Source: Zelonia costaricensis (taxonomy: Eukaryota; Euglenozoa; Kinetoplastea; Trypanosomatida; Trypanosomatidae). Taken from it: a stretch of DNA of 55,723 nt. The notes beneath the pieces are model-generated. The model was not told the DNA's origin. It was given only the letters and a program-made list of their open reading frames with translations, and searched no databases. Numbering within the stretch: position 1 is the stretch's first letter; each line of letters begins with the position of its first letter. Position numbers and translations under genes: made by a program. The stretch lies in contig JASAOO010003408.1 in NCBI GenBank assembly GCA_030849075.1, forward strand, positions 1 through 55,723. The letters are read 5' to 3'. Below, piece by piece: positions 1-11,061 of this stretch.

Positions 1-3000
1 TCTCCTTCTTCTCTCCCCCTCACTCCCCCTCCCCCGTCCTCCCTCGCACAACAGCGAGTTCGCGCGTCACGTACACGGTGTATTTTTTTTTTTTTTTGCG
101 TGTTTACTTCGTGTGCTTTCCTCTTACACTTCTCCTCGTTTTCGTCTCCCTTTTCTGCCCATCCGCGCTCGTCTGCCCAACGTCTTGCGTTGAGCCCGAC
201 GTGCTTGCACTCGCGTGTGTGTGTGTGTGTGTGTGTGTTTGTGGGCGCGTGTTGGTGTGCAGCGGTGTGTGCGCGCGCTTGTGCGTCTGTGAACTTGCCT
301 GAGCGATGACGCTGCAATGTCAACCTGAGAACGAGACAGAGATCGCGCTTGCTGTCGCTCGCCCCATGGCAGCGAAGCCCTCCCCGCCCTTCCCCCTCCC
401 AATGCCGAAGTGCGTGTGGTCCGCCACTCTCACTGTGCAACATGTGAACAGTTCTATGCCTGTGTTCGTTCTCCGTTCTCCTCTCCGGGACACCTGCGCG
501 GTGTTTGGTGCTCGCGATGCCGTGCCGCGTCCGTCTTCCTTTCCCTTCTCCTCCGCGCCTGCCCTTTTGAGGGGTGTGTGAGATGATTTTCTCCGTTTCG
601 GCATTCCACTTTTATGAGCGTCACACACGGCTGTCATCCTATGCAGCACACGTACCAGCCTACGGGAATGCTCGCATGGGTGGTCCTGACACCCCTATGT
701 AGGCGCTCATCGATACCCATCTCCCCCCCCCCCCACCCCCACCTCTTCTCCTTTGACTTTACTCGTTTGTTGCCTCCCTAGTCAGTGTACGTGTCCTGCA
801 CCTGGCGCACCGTCGCGTGCAATTCTTTTGTTTTTCCGGCTTTGATGGCAGCCGTTCTGGGCTGCTGCTGGCCAGAGGCTTGGCTGTGGGACAGACCTTC
901 TCCTTCCATCCTTCGACGCGGCGCGGTGGAAGACGCCGATCCACTCGGCTACCCCTGCACTTGCGTTCTTCTCTTTTGGATGGCGCACGACACGAAGCAG
1001 TCGTGCCCCCCCCCCCTCATCCACCTCACCTCTTTCTCTCTCGTCAGACCTTTGTGTTCGCCGTTTCATTCGCGCAATCGCTGCCCGCATGCCTCCCTCC
1101 TGCTTTGCAGCCACCAGTCTCTCCTTGTTATTAGTTACCTCCATCTTCATTGTGTGTGTCACTGTGAATGTAAATGCAGCTGCGTGTGTGTACGCGTGTG
1201 TCTGTGTCTGCAAACGTGATTGGCGTGATTTGTTTGTTTTCTCTCGTGCACTCTTCCAATGCTCTGGCCAAGCACATGCGTCCTTCTTGCTGTCCTAGCA
1301 CCCCTTTCCATTGCGCATTCGCACCACCACCGACTTCTCATCCCGCGCCTTCCTCTTCTCCGCACGCATCCTTTCCTCCAGAGCTCGTCTCACTTCACGG
1401 CAGTGCCCTACGCCGCTGCGCACATTTACGCTTCTTCCAGCTCTTCCCCTTCCACGCTGACGGCGATCGCGCCGTGTCGGCAGCCGCCTCTCCCTCCCAC
1501 ACTTTCTCTTCCCCGCCCCCTATCCGTGCCACCAGAGTGTGCGTGAGTGCATCCGCGTCGGGTATGTGGGAGCCGAAGGGGTGGGGGAAGGGGGCGCCTC
1601 AGTGAAGAGGTGTCCCTACGTTGAACATACTTTTCCGTGTCGAAGCTCACCAGTGCCAGTGAATCAGCTCAGGTCTGCGTTGTTGTTTGGTGTTGTTGGC
1701 TTTTGTTGTCGTCATCGTTTGACGCCCCGCGCCACCGATGACGGTGCTCGGCGTTTTCCTTTTTTCTCTTCAGCTCCTTTAGTTCCTCCCCTCCGAATGT
1801 GTTTTGTTTCTGATCCCCCCGCCCCTCTTCCCCTCATCTCTTCCTTTTGTTTCCTTTCTGGTTTCTCTCTGGACGCAGCGCCGCTTTGGGTCTGATGTTC
1901 ATAGTCGCCCGTTTTGTGGCCCCAATGTGGAGAACAGGCGCGTGTGTGCAAGCGTGTCTGTGTGTGTGTTTCCCTTTTTTTTCGGATGTGTCTTTGTTCT
2001 TGTTCATCACGATGCCTTCTCCGCACCGCTTGTCGGCGTGAGACGGGGCCATGGCGCGCGTGCTGCACTCCACCGTTTGGTTCATTCTTTTCTTCCTGAC
2101 CTCCCTCACTCGTTGCGGCCGAGGCGAAACGCGAGTGCGCCCCCAGCGCACGTGCGTTTGCTTTTTTTTTCTTCGTTTTGGTATTTGTAGCGTGAATTCT
2201 GGTGCCCCTCCAGGGGGAGAAGGAAGGCAGCTCAAAAAGGGGGCGGCGTAGACGCGCATCGATGCGGCCTCATCGTGCCCGGCACCTTTCTTGTTTCTCT
2301 GGCGGTGCCACACAGGCGTGTGCAGCCACAGCTGACAGTGATGCGTCACCTGCGCTATATAATACGAGAACAGAAGCAATCCGCTGAAGAGAAGCTCGCG
2401 ACACGCGAGGAGAATCCGGGGTGCCGCTTTCGAGCGATCTGGTGGGGCGCGCGAGGATTTCGAAACGCGCCAGGGACCGAGCCGCAGCGCGGGTTCGCCC
2501 CGCACCATCCTCACCTCCCCCTCAGCCCTCTCCACTGCAACTTCGACAGAGTCAGCATGTACAGCGCTGCCACACTTCTCAGTGCCTCCCTTGACATCGC
2601 CACGACGCAACAAACATCGCTTCTTCCTCCTCCGTCGCTCGCCTCCCACCTCACCCCCCCCCCCGCCTCACATACACAATCCTGACCACTGTGGCCTGCA
2701 CTGCACAGAGCTCTGTACCACCCCAACAAGCCAACGCACGCGTTTCTCGCTGCCCTTTGTTTTACCTCGTCACAGCGCGTCGCTTGTCGTCGGACAGCAC
2801 TCATCGCCATCGAGCTCCTTCGAAAGCTAGACCTTCCTCCCCTCCCCCTCTCACCTACATCTGGGTCCGTCACCCCCGTTCTGCCTCCCACTTCACAAGT
2901 CGTCCCGTCCCCACCTCTGCCGCCCTCCCTCCTCTCACTTCCTCCCCCACTCTCCCGACGTGTGTGCACTCTGACCACCTTTTTCTTTCCTTCTCCGACG

Positions 3001-3544
3001 ACGCGACTCCTCCTCCGTGTGCACCTCCCCCCCCCTTTCCCCCCCCGCGCGTCGTTTGCCTTCCCGCTTACTTGACTTGTTTAGTAGTTTCCCAATCGCT
3101 TCTTTGCTTTTTGTGTACAGACGCTGCCGCAGCTGCAGGACCTCGGCCCTGTGCGGCGGTCGGCAAGCCACCCTCTTCCCGTCCTTCATCACTCCCATCC
3201 TGCCCCCCCCCCACCCTCTTTACAGACTCCGTCCCTGCGCCCTCGTGGGTGCGGGTGGTCAGACGCCCGCTCTCGCGGCCCTGATCAGACAGTCGGCCGT
3301 TTCGAGGTCCGCACTGCACGAGCACGCTGCGCCTCTCATAGTTGGGACTCTCCTCTTTGTTTTCTGCCGCCTCCCTCCTTTGTCTCTGTCTCGCACACAT
3401 CTGCACACGTGCCCTTCCCTCAACAACAAAAAACACTGAGCGACCTTCCACCTCACTCACCCGTCGAGCACTTTGCTGCTTCCCTGCGGGATACGTCGGG
3501 GGTGGGGTGGGGGGTGCAGTGCGACGTGCACGTGCGCGCGCGCT
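1..3544. other. Long non-coding spacer upstream of first ABCA gene
   Basis: No open frame here looks like a gene. The translations are rich in Ser, Pro, Cys and Leu, as expected from C/T-rich DNA, and change frame freely. The stretch holds poly-C runs (around 723-733 and 3031-3045), a GT microsatellite at 215-238 and many polypyrimidine blocks. It probably contains the 3' UTR of a gene outside the window plus the intergenic region and 5' flank of the ABCA gene. At about 3.6 kb it is far longer than most spacers in the right half of the window. Confidence 0.6.
215..238. repeat. (GT)12 microsatellite
   Basis: A perfect dinucleotide run followed by imperfect GT-rich sequence to about 275. Runs of this kind are common in trypanosomatid UTRs and spacers. 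Confidence 0.9.
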
Positions 3545-3644
3545 GATCCTTCGCTTTTCTTCTTCTTCCCTTTTGTGCCATCTCGTTCTCTTTTATTGCT
3601 CTCTCTCTCTCCCTTTCTCTCTCTCTTCGTTTTCTTTTTCGCAG
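3545..3644 (+). promoter_or_regulatory. Predicted spliced-leader acceptor for first ABCA gene
   Basis: About 100 nt of nearly uninterrupted pyrimidine, including CT repeats at 3598-3628, ends in GCAG at 3641-3644. The coding ATG follows at 3663, giving a predicted 5' UTR of only 18 nt. This is a textbook trypanosomatid trans-splicing signal and fixes the start of the downstream gene. Confidence 0.75.
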
Positions 3645-3662
3645 CGCTCGACCTGAGCCGCG

Positions 3663-6600
3663 ATGGCGCGCAGGTCCCACAGCTCGAGCTCCAGCGGCTC
3701 GAACGAGAGCGGTGGTGACGCGTACTACCGCAGTGACTTTGCCAAGGGCGGCAACTTCATGGATCAGCTGCTCGCCATCCTGTACCGGACGTTTCGCCAG
3801 ACACTGCGTACCAAGGCGGTGCTCTTTCTGGAGATGGTGCTGCCGCTGATGTTCATCGTCATTACGCTGATTCTGTGGGCGGTGTGGCTGCCCTATCAAG
3901 GCAGCGGGAAGCAGTTTGTGAATTACAAGCCCAACGTGTCCGCCTATGCTACGCTGCACAAGCAGTTCACGTGCTACAACACCACGCTGGGCCCCGCCAT
4001 CCCGGGCCTGTGCGACTGCGCCTTGTTCGGGTCCGTGCAGAAGAAGTACCCCGTCATGTGTGAGGGGGACTACTCCCTGGTGCCGTACAAGAACTTGTGC
4101 TACCTCGACTACACCGACATCGACTTCAGCCATTTCATGGTGAACGGCTACCCTGTCGGGAACATCACCGGAGCCAACAAGCTGGTGCAGATCTGGATCA
4201 ACTCGTACACGTACATGATGTTCGTCATCCCAACCCTCGACGAGGTCATTGTCTTTCACTGGCTCGCCCAGATCGGCAAGGGGTTACAACCGACCGGCGG
4301 CGGCAGCCTCATCAACGCCGGTGTCTCTGCCGGGCTGATGCCCAACTCGAAGCAGTCCGCCATCCAGTGTTTCGGCTCACTCTACTTCGTCGGCTCCAGC
4401 GAGCACCTGACGCCGCTCCTGGCCTTCTTCCGTACGCAGTCGGTGTACTTCGACAAGGTCTACGGCGGCAGCTTCGCCACGTCGGCGGAGGCGGACGCCA
4501 AGGTGCGGGCGACGGCCTGGAACTGGGCCATCGTGGAGATCAACAGCTTCGACATCGACAACTTCGACGTCAGCATCCGTATGAACTCGACGGCACTGCC
4601 GACCTTCGCGCTGCCGTACGATCAGAGCTACGGCGGTGGCGTGTACGACAGCCGCGCCGACCTCTACGCCGTGACGGGCTACCTCTCCATGCAGCAGATC
4701 ATCACGGAGTTCTACCTCAAGACGGTGCTGGGCAACAGCACCGTGACGAACTCGCTCCCGGTCGACCACTACATCGTCGTCGCCGGCTACGTGTCCTTCA
4801 TCACGCAGCCGCTGCTGACCACTGCGAGCATTCTGCTGCCGCTCATCTTCGTCATGGCGTACCTGTACCCGGTGTCGCAGTTCACCAAGCGCATCGTGCT
4901 GGAGAAGGAGCTGCGCATCCGCGAGGCGATGCAGATCATGGGGCTCGGCAACGCCCCCATCTACATCTCGTGGTACCTCACCTTCTTTCTGCCGAACTTC
5001 ATCGTGACGATCATCACCCTCATCGTGATCCGGATGACATACATCACGATCACGAACGTGCTGATTCTGTTCCTGGTCTACTACATCTACCTCATCACGT
5101 GTGTCCCGCTCGCCGGCTTCTACTCGGCCTTCTTCAGCAAGGCCCGCCTCGCCTCCCTCCTGACGCCGCTCGTGTACTTTGTGTTCGCCATGCCCGCCTT
5201 CGCCATCCAGAGCGCGAACACGACGATCATTACCGTCTTCTGCATTTTCCCACCCACCGCGTACGCCGTCACGATGCTCGGCATCATCAACCACGAAATC
5301 GCCGGCGGCTTCTCCGACGCAAGCTGGCACGACGCCCTGGACACGCCGCCGGTGTACCTGGCCATCATCATGATGGCCGTCGACTTCGTCTTCTTCAACT
5401 TGTTGATGCTGTACCTAGACAACGTCATGCCGAAGCAGTGGGGTACGCCGAAGCACCCGCTCTTCTTCATCATCGACCCGGTCAAGTGGTGCTTCAACTC
5501 CAAGCACAAGCGCCTCGAGGGCGGTGAGGACGGCCGCGCCGAGAACGGTGTCTTCGAGGACGACGACACGGGCGACGACGCCGTCATCCTGGACGGGCTG
5601 CGCAAGGAGTACTCGCGCGGCGGCAAGAAGTTCACGGCGGTGAACAACCTGTACTGGGGCATGCGGGAGGGTGAGATCGCAGTGCTGCTGGGGCACAACG
5701 GCGCGGGCAAGACGACGGTGCTGAACATGATGACGGGCATGGCCGAGCCAGATGAGGGCGACTGCTACATCTACGGCACGTCTGTGCGCACAGAGCTGGA
5801 CAAGGTGCGCAGCCAGATCGGCTACTGCCCGCAGCACAACATCCTGTGGAACGAGCTGACGTGCCGCGACCACCTCGAGTACTTTGGCCGCATCAAGGGG
5901 CTGAAGGGGTGGGAGCTGGAGAACGCCGTGTGTCGCATGCTGCACGAGACGGACCTGCTCGAGAAGGTGGACCAGCCGGTGAAGAGCCTGTCGGGCGGCC
6001 AGAAGCGCAAGCTGTCCGTGTCCATCGCGTTTGTCACGTGCAGCCGGCTCGTCTTCCTGGACGAGCCGACGGCTGGCATGGATGTGGGCGCGCGGCGGTA
6101 CACGTGGGAGCTGCTGCGGCGCATGTCGGCTCACCACACGATCCTACTGACGACGCACTACATGGACGAGGCCGACCTGCTGGGACACAAGATCGGCATC
6201 ATGAGCCAGGGCTGCCTCAAATGCTCGGGCAGCAGCCTCTTCCTGAAGAGCCACCTCGGACTGGGCTACAGCATTACCATGTCCCTGCGTGACGACGCCA
6301 ACCTGCCCAAGATTGCGAAGCTGGTGAAGTCCTCCGTTGACGGCGCGCACGAGCTCGGCGTCAACGGCTGCGAGGCGATGTACCGGCTGCCGAACGAGTG
6401 CGTCGAGCAGTTCCCGGCTTTTCTGGACCGGCTGGAGGCGACGCAGGAGGGGCTCGGCGTTCGCGGGTACTCGCTGTCGGCGACGACGCTGGAGGAGATC
6501 TTCTTGCGGGTGTCCAACGAGGACATCGAGCTGCAGCGCAGCGAGGACCCGCTGATGCAGATGGATGACGACGTGATCGCCGCGCAGGAGGACCTCATCT

Positions 6601-9026
6601 GGAACTGTGAGCTGGTCGAGGGGCGCAAGGCGATGCTGTGGTCGCAGTTCAAGGCGATGATGACAAAGCGGCTGTGGAACGGCATGCGGGACCGCAAGAT
6701 GCAGTTCTTCCAGATCGTGTGCCCGGTCATCTGCATCCTCATTGCCATGCTGCTCTCCCTCATCTCCCTCAGCGGCCCGGACTCGATTGTGCTGAACAGC
6801 GACGTGTACCCGGGCGAGGTGGTGGTGGAGCTGAATGGGTGCGAGGAGATGCTCGGCGCCAACGCGTCCTTCGACCACTTCGAGGTGCGCCACCTCGACT
6901 ACCTGAACGCGTTGAACGTGTCCATGCACATGGTGGACAGCTTCCTCTTCCAGCCGACGCTGCGCGTCGGGGCGGTGGTGTGCCACGACCCGGACTGGGC
7001 CAACGCGGTGGGCATCAAGAACAACGTCATCCACCTGCTCAACTCGTCCACGTACCACCAGGGCCCGATCTCGATCAACTCCGTGTACCAGGGGCTCTAC
7101 AAGCAGCAGACGGGCAAGGATATGCGCTTCAGGCTCGGCGCCGGCACGATGCCGCGCACCAATAACGAGAAGGTGACGCAGGACGCTCTCAAGACGATCC
7201 TCATGGGTGCGATCATCATGATCCCATTCACGTTTCTGCCGTCGAACGTTGTGGCGTGGGTGGTGAAGGAGCGGGAGTGCAAGGCGCGGCACCTGCAGAA
7301 CGTGTCGGGGCTCAGCTTCTACGTCTACTGGCTCACGAACTTCCTCTTCGACATTGTGGCCTACATCATTTCCATGTGCCTCGTCATCATCATCTTCGCG
7401 TGCTTCAACAGGCAGGAGTACGTGGGCAACGACCGCATCGGGCCCGTCTTTGTGCTTTTCTTCGTCTACGGGCTCTCCAGTACAACGACGGGGTACATGT
7501 GCAGCTTCTTCTTCGACGAGCACTCCAACGCGCAGACGATCGTCATGGCCGTCAGCTTCGTTGCGGGCTTCCTGCTCGTCATGATTGTGTACATCATGTC
7601 GCTGCTCACGCAGACCATGACGGCGGCAAGCATTCTGACGTGGATCACCCGCATCGTGCCGAGCTTTGCAATTGGCGAGGGCATCATCAACCTCGCGATG
7701 CTGACGCAGCGGCAGGCCATCCTTGGCGGGGTCGGGCCGTGGTCGATGGAGACAATCGGGTGGGCGTGTGTGTACATGGTCATCGAGTTTCCCTTGTTCT
7801 TCGCCATCACGCTCTTCATCGACCACCCCGTGCGGCGCATGTGGGGGCAGCGGAACAGCTACGACGCGCACGCCCAGCCGCAGCCCGTGTCGGAGGAGGA
7901 CTCGGACGTGGAAGAGGTGCGCGTGAAGGTCTACGACGAGGAGGCGGAGGGCACCAACGGCGACATGGTCCGCGTCGTCGACCTGCGCAAGGTGTACGCA
8001 AACGGCAAGGAGGCGGTGCGCAACGTGACCTTCTCCGTCATCCCCGGCGAGGTGTTCGGCTTCCTGGGGACGAACGGCGCGGGAAAGACGACGGCCATCT
8101 CGATGCTGTGCCAGGAGTTCATCCCAACAAGCGGGAGGGCGTACGTGTGCGGTTACAACATCATCGACAACAGCATCGAGGCGCTGCAGTGCATCGGGTA
8201 CTGCCCGCAGTTCGACGCGACGCTGGACCTGCTGACGGTGGAGGAGCACCTCTACCTGTACGCCGGCGTGCGCGGTATTCGCTATGAGGAGCGCGACGAC
8301 GTCGTGAACGCGCTGCTGCGCATGTGCGAGCTTTCCCTGTACCGCAGAACCCTGTCTGCCGAGCTCTCTGGTGGCAACCGGCGCAAGCTGTCGGTAGCGA
8401 TGTCGCTGATCGGCGGCCCGAGCGTGGTGTTCCTGGACGAGCCGTCGGCCGGCATGGACCCGGTGGCGCGGCGCGGGCTGTGGACGGCGATCGAGAAGGT
8501 CGCGGACAACAGTTCGGTGGTGCTGACGACGCACCACCTGGAGGAGGTGGAGGCGCTGGCGCACCGCGTGGCCATCATGGTGGACGGCACGCTGCGCTGC
8601 ATCGGCGACAAGACGCACTTGAAGAACAAGTTTGGCACCGGCTTTGAGATGAGTATCCGCGTGCTCACTGAGGACGACATGGCGGACCTGCATCGGTGGG
8701 TCAAGAAGCGTTTCCCCGATGCCACGGTGAACGAGTGCAAGGGGCAGCGCTTTGTCTACACGCTGCCCGCCAACGTCGCTCTCTCGGACGTCTTCCGGCT
8801 TCTTCAGCACAACAAGGAGCGGCTCAACATCACCGACTACAGCGTGTCGCAGACGTCGATCGAGCAGGTGTTCCTCAAGATCAGCGGCGAGCTGGAGGAG
8901 GCTACGGCCTTCCGGCACACCCTCGAGGACACGCTGACGCTGACAAGTAAAAAAACCTCGTCGGCGGATGCATTCAGTGACGAGGGCTCCTCCGACTCGG
9001 CCTCCTCGGAGAGCTACTCGGAGTAG
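3663..9026 (+). CDS. ABCA-family full ABC transporter, copy 1
   Basis: A 1787-aa full-size ABC transporter of subfamily A, expected to move or flip lipids across a membrane. The order is a short Ser-rich cytosolic N-terminus, TM1 near residues 53-78, a large extracytosolic loop with Cys and N-x-S/T sites, a TM cluster at about 385-590, then NBD1. NBD1 has Walker A GHNGAGKTT at 677, signature LSGGQ at 776, Walker B with LDEPTAGMD near 796 and switch His832. A second half follows: TM7 near 1013-1035, a second loop, TM cluster, then NBD2 with Walker A at 1469, signature LSGGN at 1568 and Walker B at 1588. Both ATP sites keep all core motifs. The protein ends in an acidic Ser-rich tail. The ATG lies 18 nt after a strong acceptor. 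Trypanosomatid ABCA proteins have been linked to phospholipid movement and vesicle traffic; the substrate here cannot be read from sequence. It shares long identical DNA tracts with the copy at 13972. Confidence 0.95.
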   Translation: MARRSHSSSSSGSNESGGDAYYRSDFAKGGNFMDQLLAILYRTFRQTLRTKAVLFLEMVLPLMFIVITLILWAVWLPYQGSGKQFVNYKPNVSAYATLHKQFTCYNTTLGPAIPGLCDCALFGSVQKKYPVMCEGDYSLVPYKNLCYLDYTDIDFSHFMVNGYPVGNITGANKLVQIWINSYTYMMFVIPTLDEVIVFHWLAQIGKGLQPTGGGSLINAGVSAGLMPNSKQSAIQCFGSLYFVGSSEHLTPLLAFFRTQSVYFDKVYGGSFATSAEADAKVRATAWNWAIVEINSFDIDNFDVSIRMNSTALPTFALPYDQSYGGGVYDSRADLYAVTGYLSMQQIITEFYLKTVLGNSTVTNSLPVDHYIVVAGYVSFITQPLLTTASILLPLIFVMAYLYPVSQFTKRIVLEKELRIREAMQIMGLGNAPIYISWYLTFFLPNFIVTIITLIVIRMTYITITNVLILFLVYYIYLITCVPLAGFYSAFFSKARLASLLTPLVYFVFAMPAFAIQSANTTIITVFCIFPPTAYAVTMLGIINHEIAGGFSDASWHDALDTPPVYLAIIMMAVDFVFFNLLMLYLDNVMPKQWGTPKHPLFFIIDPVKWCFNSKHKRLEGGEDGRAENGVFEDDDTGDDAVILDGLRKEYSRGGKKFTAVNNLYWGMREGEIAVLLGHNGAGKTTVLNMMTGMAEPDEGDCYIYGTSVRTELDKVRSQIGYCPQHNILWNELTCRDHLEYFGRIKGLKGWELENAVCRMLHETDLLEKVDQPVKSLSGGQKRKLSVSIAFVTCSRLVFLDEPTAGMDVGARRYTWELLRRMSAHHTILLTTHYMDEADLLGHKIGIMSQGCLKCSGSSLFLKSHLGLGYSITMSLRDDANLPKIAKLVKSSVDGAHELGVNGCEAMYRLPNECVEQFPAFLDRLEATQEGLGVRGYSLSATTLEEIFLRVSNEDIELQRSEDPLMQMDDDVIAAQEDLIWNCELVEGRKAMLWSQFKAMMTKRLWNGMRDRKMQFFQIVCPVICILIAMLLSLISLSGPDSIVLNSDVYPGEVVVELNGCEEMLGANASFDHFEVRHLDYLNALNVSMHMVDSFLFQPTLRVGAVVCHDPDWANAVGIKNNVIHLLNSSTYHQGPISINSVYQGLYKQQTGKDMRFRLGAGTMPRTNNEKVTQDALKTILMGAIIMIPFTFLPSNVVAWVVKERECKARHLQNVSGLSFYVYWLTNFLFDIVAYIISMCLVIIIFACFNRQEYVGNDRIGPVFVLFFVYGLSSTTTGYMCSFFFDEHSNAQTIVMAVSFVAGFLLVMIVYIMSLLTQTMTAASILTWITRIVPSFAIGEGIINLAMLTQRQAILGGVGPWSMETIGWACVYMVIEFPLFFAITLFIDHPVRRMWGQRNSYDAHAQPQPVSEEDSDVEEVRVKVYDEEAEGTNGDMVRVVDLRKVYANGKEAVRNVTFSVIPGEVFGFLGTNGAGKTTAISMLCQEFIPTSGRAYVCGYNIIDNSIEALQCIGYCPQFDATLDLLTVEEHLYLYAGVRGIRYEERDDVVNALLRMCELSLYRRTLSAELSGGNRRKLSVAMSLIGGPSVVFLDEPSAGMDPVARRGLWTAIEKVADNSSVVLTTHHLEEVEALAHRVAIMVDGTLRCIGDKTHLKNKFGTGFEMSIRVLTEDDMADLHRWVKKRFPDATVNECKGQRFVYTLPANVALSDVFRLLQHNKERLNITDYSVSQTSIEQVFLKISGELEEATAFRHTLEDTLTLTSKKTSSADAFSDEGSSDSASSESYSE

Positions 9027-11040
9027 CGGCGCGTGTGTGTGTGTATGTGTGTGTGTTTCCTTGGTGTTGTTGTTGCTGTAGTTCCAGAGCTGAAGTGCAG
9101 CGTATATGTGGTGCGTGAGCTCGGCACTTTGACGTCGGTGTACACACACTGCACACTCGCTTTCGCTTGTGCTTCTCTTTCCTTCTTTTTTCGCTCGATC
9201 GGCTGCGGCCGAGCACGCTCCGGATGGTACCGTCGCTCTCCAAGTGTACAGCGTGCCACCGCACCCCACCCGTTTTTATTCACTACGCCGTTGTCTTTGT
9301 ATTTCGTGTTCGCATTTCGTGGTTGCCGCAGGTGGCGGGCGGGGGGACAGCGGAACGATTGTGGTACTCAACTTCGTTGCTGTGTGCCCAGGCAGCCGAA
9401 CGAGCATCTTTGCTTCGCGTCTGGCGTGCGTCTGTTGTACTGTGTGCAGAGGTGTCTCGTCCACGTGCCTGTGTGCTTCCTTGCTTGCCAAAGGGTTCAC
9501 CAGTCCTCTTGCTGACTGCGTCTCTTGCCGTGGAAGTGAGGCTGGGTGTGTGTATATATATGTGATGTGTGCTTTTCGGTGTGTGTGTACTCTTGTGCAG
9601 GGCAACGGCTTGACACTGTTTGCGCCAGACCGACGATGTGTGGCGCACGTGACGCTCTTCCGTTTCCCTTTCTCGAGGTACGACGTCCCTCTCTCTCTCT
9701 CTCTCTTTTGGCTCTTCCGTTTTACTTCTCAGGTACTTTTTTTTGTTATGGCTCTTTTCCTTCTGTTTTGTGGAGCGCGTGAGTTCTCCTGCACGGCGCT
9801 TCCATGTAGACGCGCTGATGTCTCATCCTCCGTGTCTTCGCCGCATTATGTGGATTTGGTCGCTTCGTGAGCCCACGGCATCCCCCGTCCCCTCGTCCAT
9901 GCATTGAGCTTACGAGTGACGGCGCTGTTGCGGATGTGCACGCCGGGCCTGCTTACGTGCCTCTCTCCCGTGGTGCAACCGTCAGGTGGAGGAGGAAAGA
10001 GGACACGGACACGCGCACGCACGCCCAACGCTGCTGTCCGCAACTTCGGGGCTGGGCTGGACTGGAGCTCCCCATGTGTTTACGTTCATCTTTGGCGGCC
10101 TTTGATGTGCCGCCTCCCTTTGCCGCTCCTCTTGCTGCACGCGGCCTGCTGCGCATCTGTTGACCTCTGTGCGGCGGCCCGCCTGGCCCGTCTCCCCCGT
10201 TGCAGCCCGCCCCACGCTGTGTATTTGTGTTTGTGCCTGCGTGTGTGTGTGTGTGTGTGTGTGTTTGTGTGATTGTGTGTGTGTGTCTGGCCGCGCACCA
10301 CGTTCCCTCCTCCTCTCTTGCCAAACCATTGCCCCTTCACGGGTCTTCCCCCATCGTCGCTGCCTGTACGTACATCAGTCCCTGGACGGCAGTTTCCTCA
10401 CCTTCGCGTGTTCGCTTTGCTTTCGCCCCAAAGGGGCTCGCCACGTTCTCCCTCTCTCCTCTCGGTTAGGCCGACTCCCTCTTTCGATGACGCTGATGCA
10501 CGCCGCCTTAACACACCCAACGCAAACGGTGATCTTGATCAAGAGGGCGAACGCACCGCGCCTCTTCCCCTTTCTGCTCGATGGGACTCGTGGAAAGACG
10601 GGTCGAATGTTTCCTCGTGGACGTCCCACTGGCTGAGTCGCTTCCGTTCGCGGCGCAGCGGTGTGCTTCTGTCGGCTCGCGGCACTGCCGCTCCCTGTCA
10701 CATCGTCGCACAGATGTGTGCGCCGTGGACGTGTTGCGCACCTCAAGGGCTAAACAGGGGGCCCGGGCCGCTCGACTTCTCATGTCACTCTAAACCCTCG
10801 TCGTGCCGTCATTTTTTTGTTTTGTTTTGGCTGCTGTTGTACTGCTCTCCTCCACCTCACACCCGAGCACGCAACGCACTTTGCACAACAGGAGTGAGAG
10901 GCGCCAGCACGACTCTGCCTCTAGCTGTTTGCTCGTCAAGGCGGACCGCCGCTTCCAGCTCAAGGGCTGCCGTCACCACCCTCCCTCCCTCCCTCCCCCC
11001 CCCAAATACACACACACGCACACGCACACCTACACACTGA
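9027..11040. other. Spacer between ABCA copy 1 and TatD-like gene
   Basis: This is the 3' flank of the first ABCA gene and the 5' flank of the TatD-like gene. It has GT-rich stretches at 9033-9056 and 10241-10280 and several pyrimidine blocks. I see no open frame with protein-like composition. Just before the next gene, a poly-CT/poly-C stretch (10978-11003) and CA-rich DNA end in an AG at 11042-11043, a plausible splice acceptor 19 nt before the ATG. Confidence 0.55.
10241..10264. repeat. (GT)12 microsatellite
   Basis: A perfect GT run in the spacer after the first ABCA gene, followed by degenerate GT-rich DNA to about 10287. Confidence 0.9.
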
Positions 11041-11061
11041 CAGTCGTTGACGTGTATCCTC

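Noticed and set aside
306..581. 91-codon ATG open frame near the left edge
   Set aside because: No family resemblance, composition like neighbouring non-coding frames, overlapping open frames on the other strand, and no clear acceptor directly before it.
6144..9269. Very long antisense open frame (over 1000 codons) opposite ABCA copy 1
   Set aside because: Its translation is His/Val/Arg/Leu-rich with no motif, as expected from the complement of GC-rich coding DNA, and the + strand carries a complete ABC transporter.
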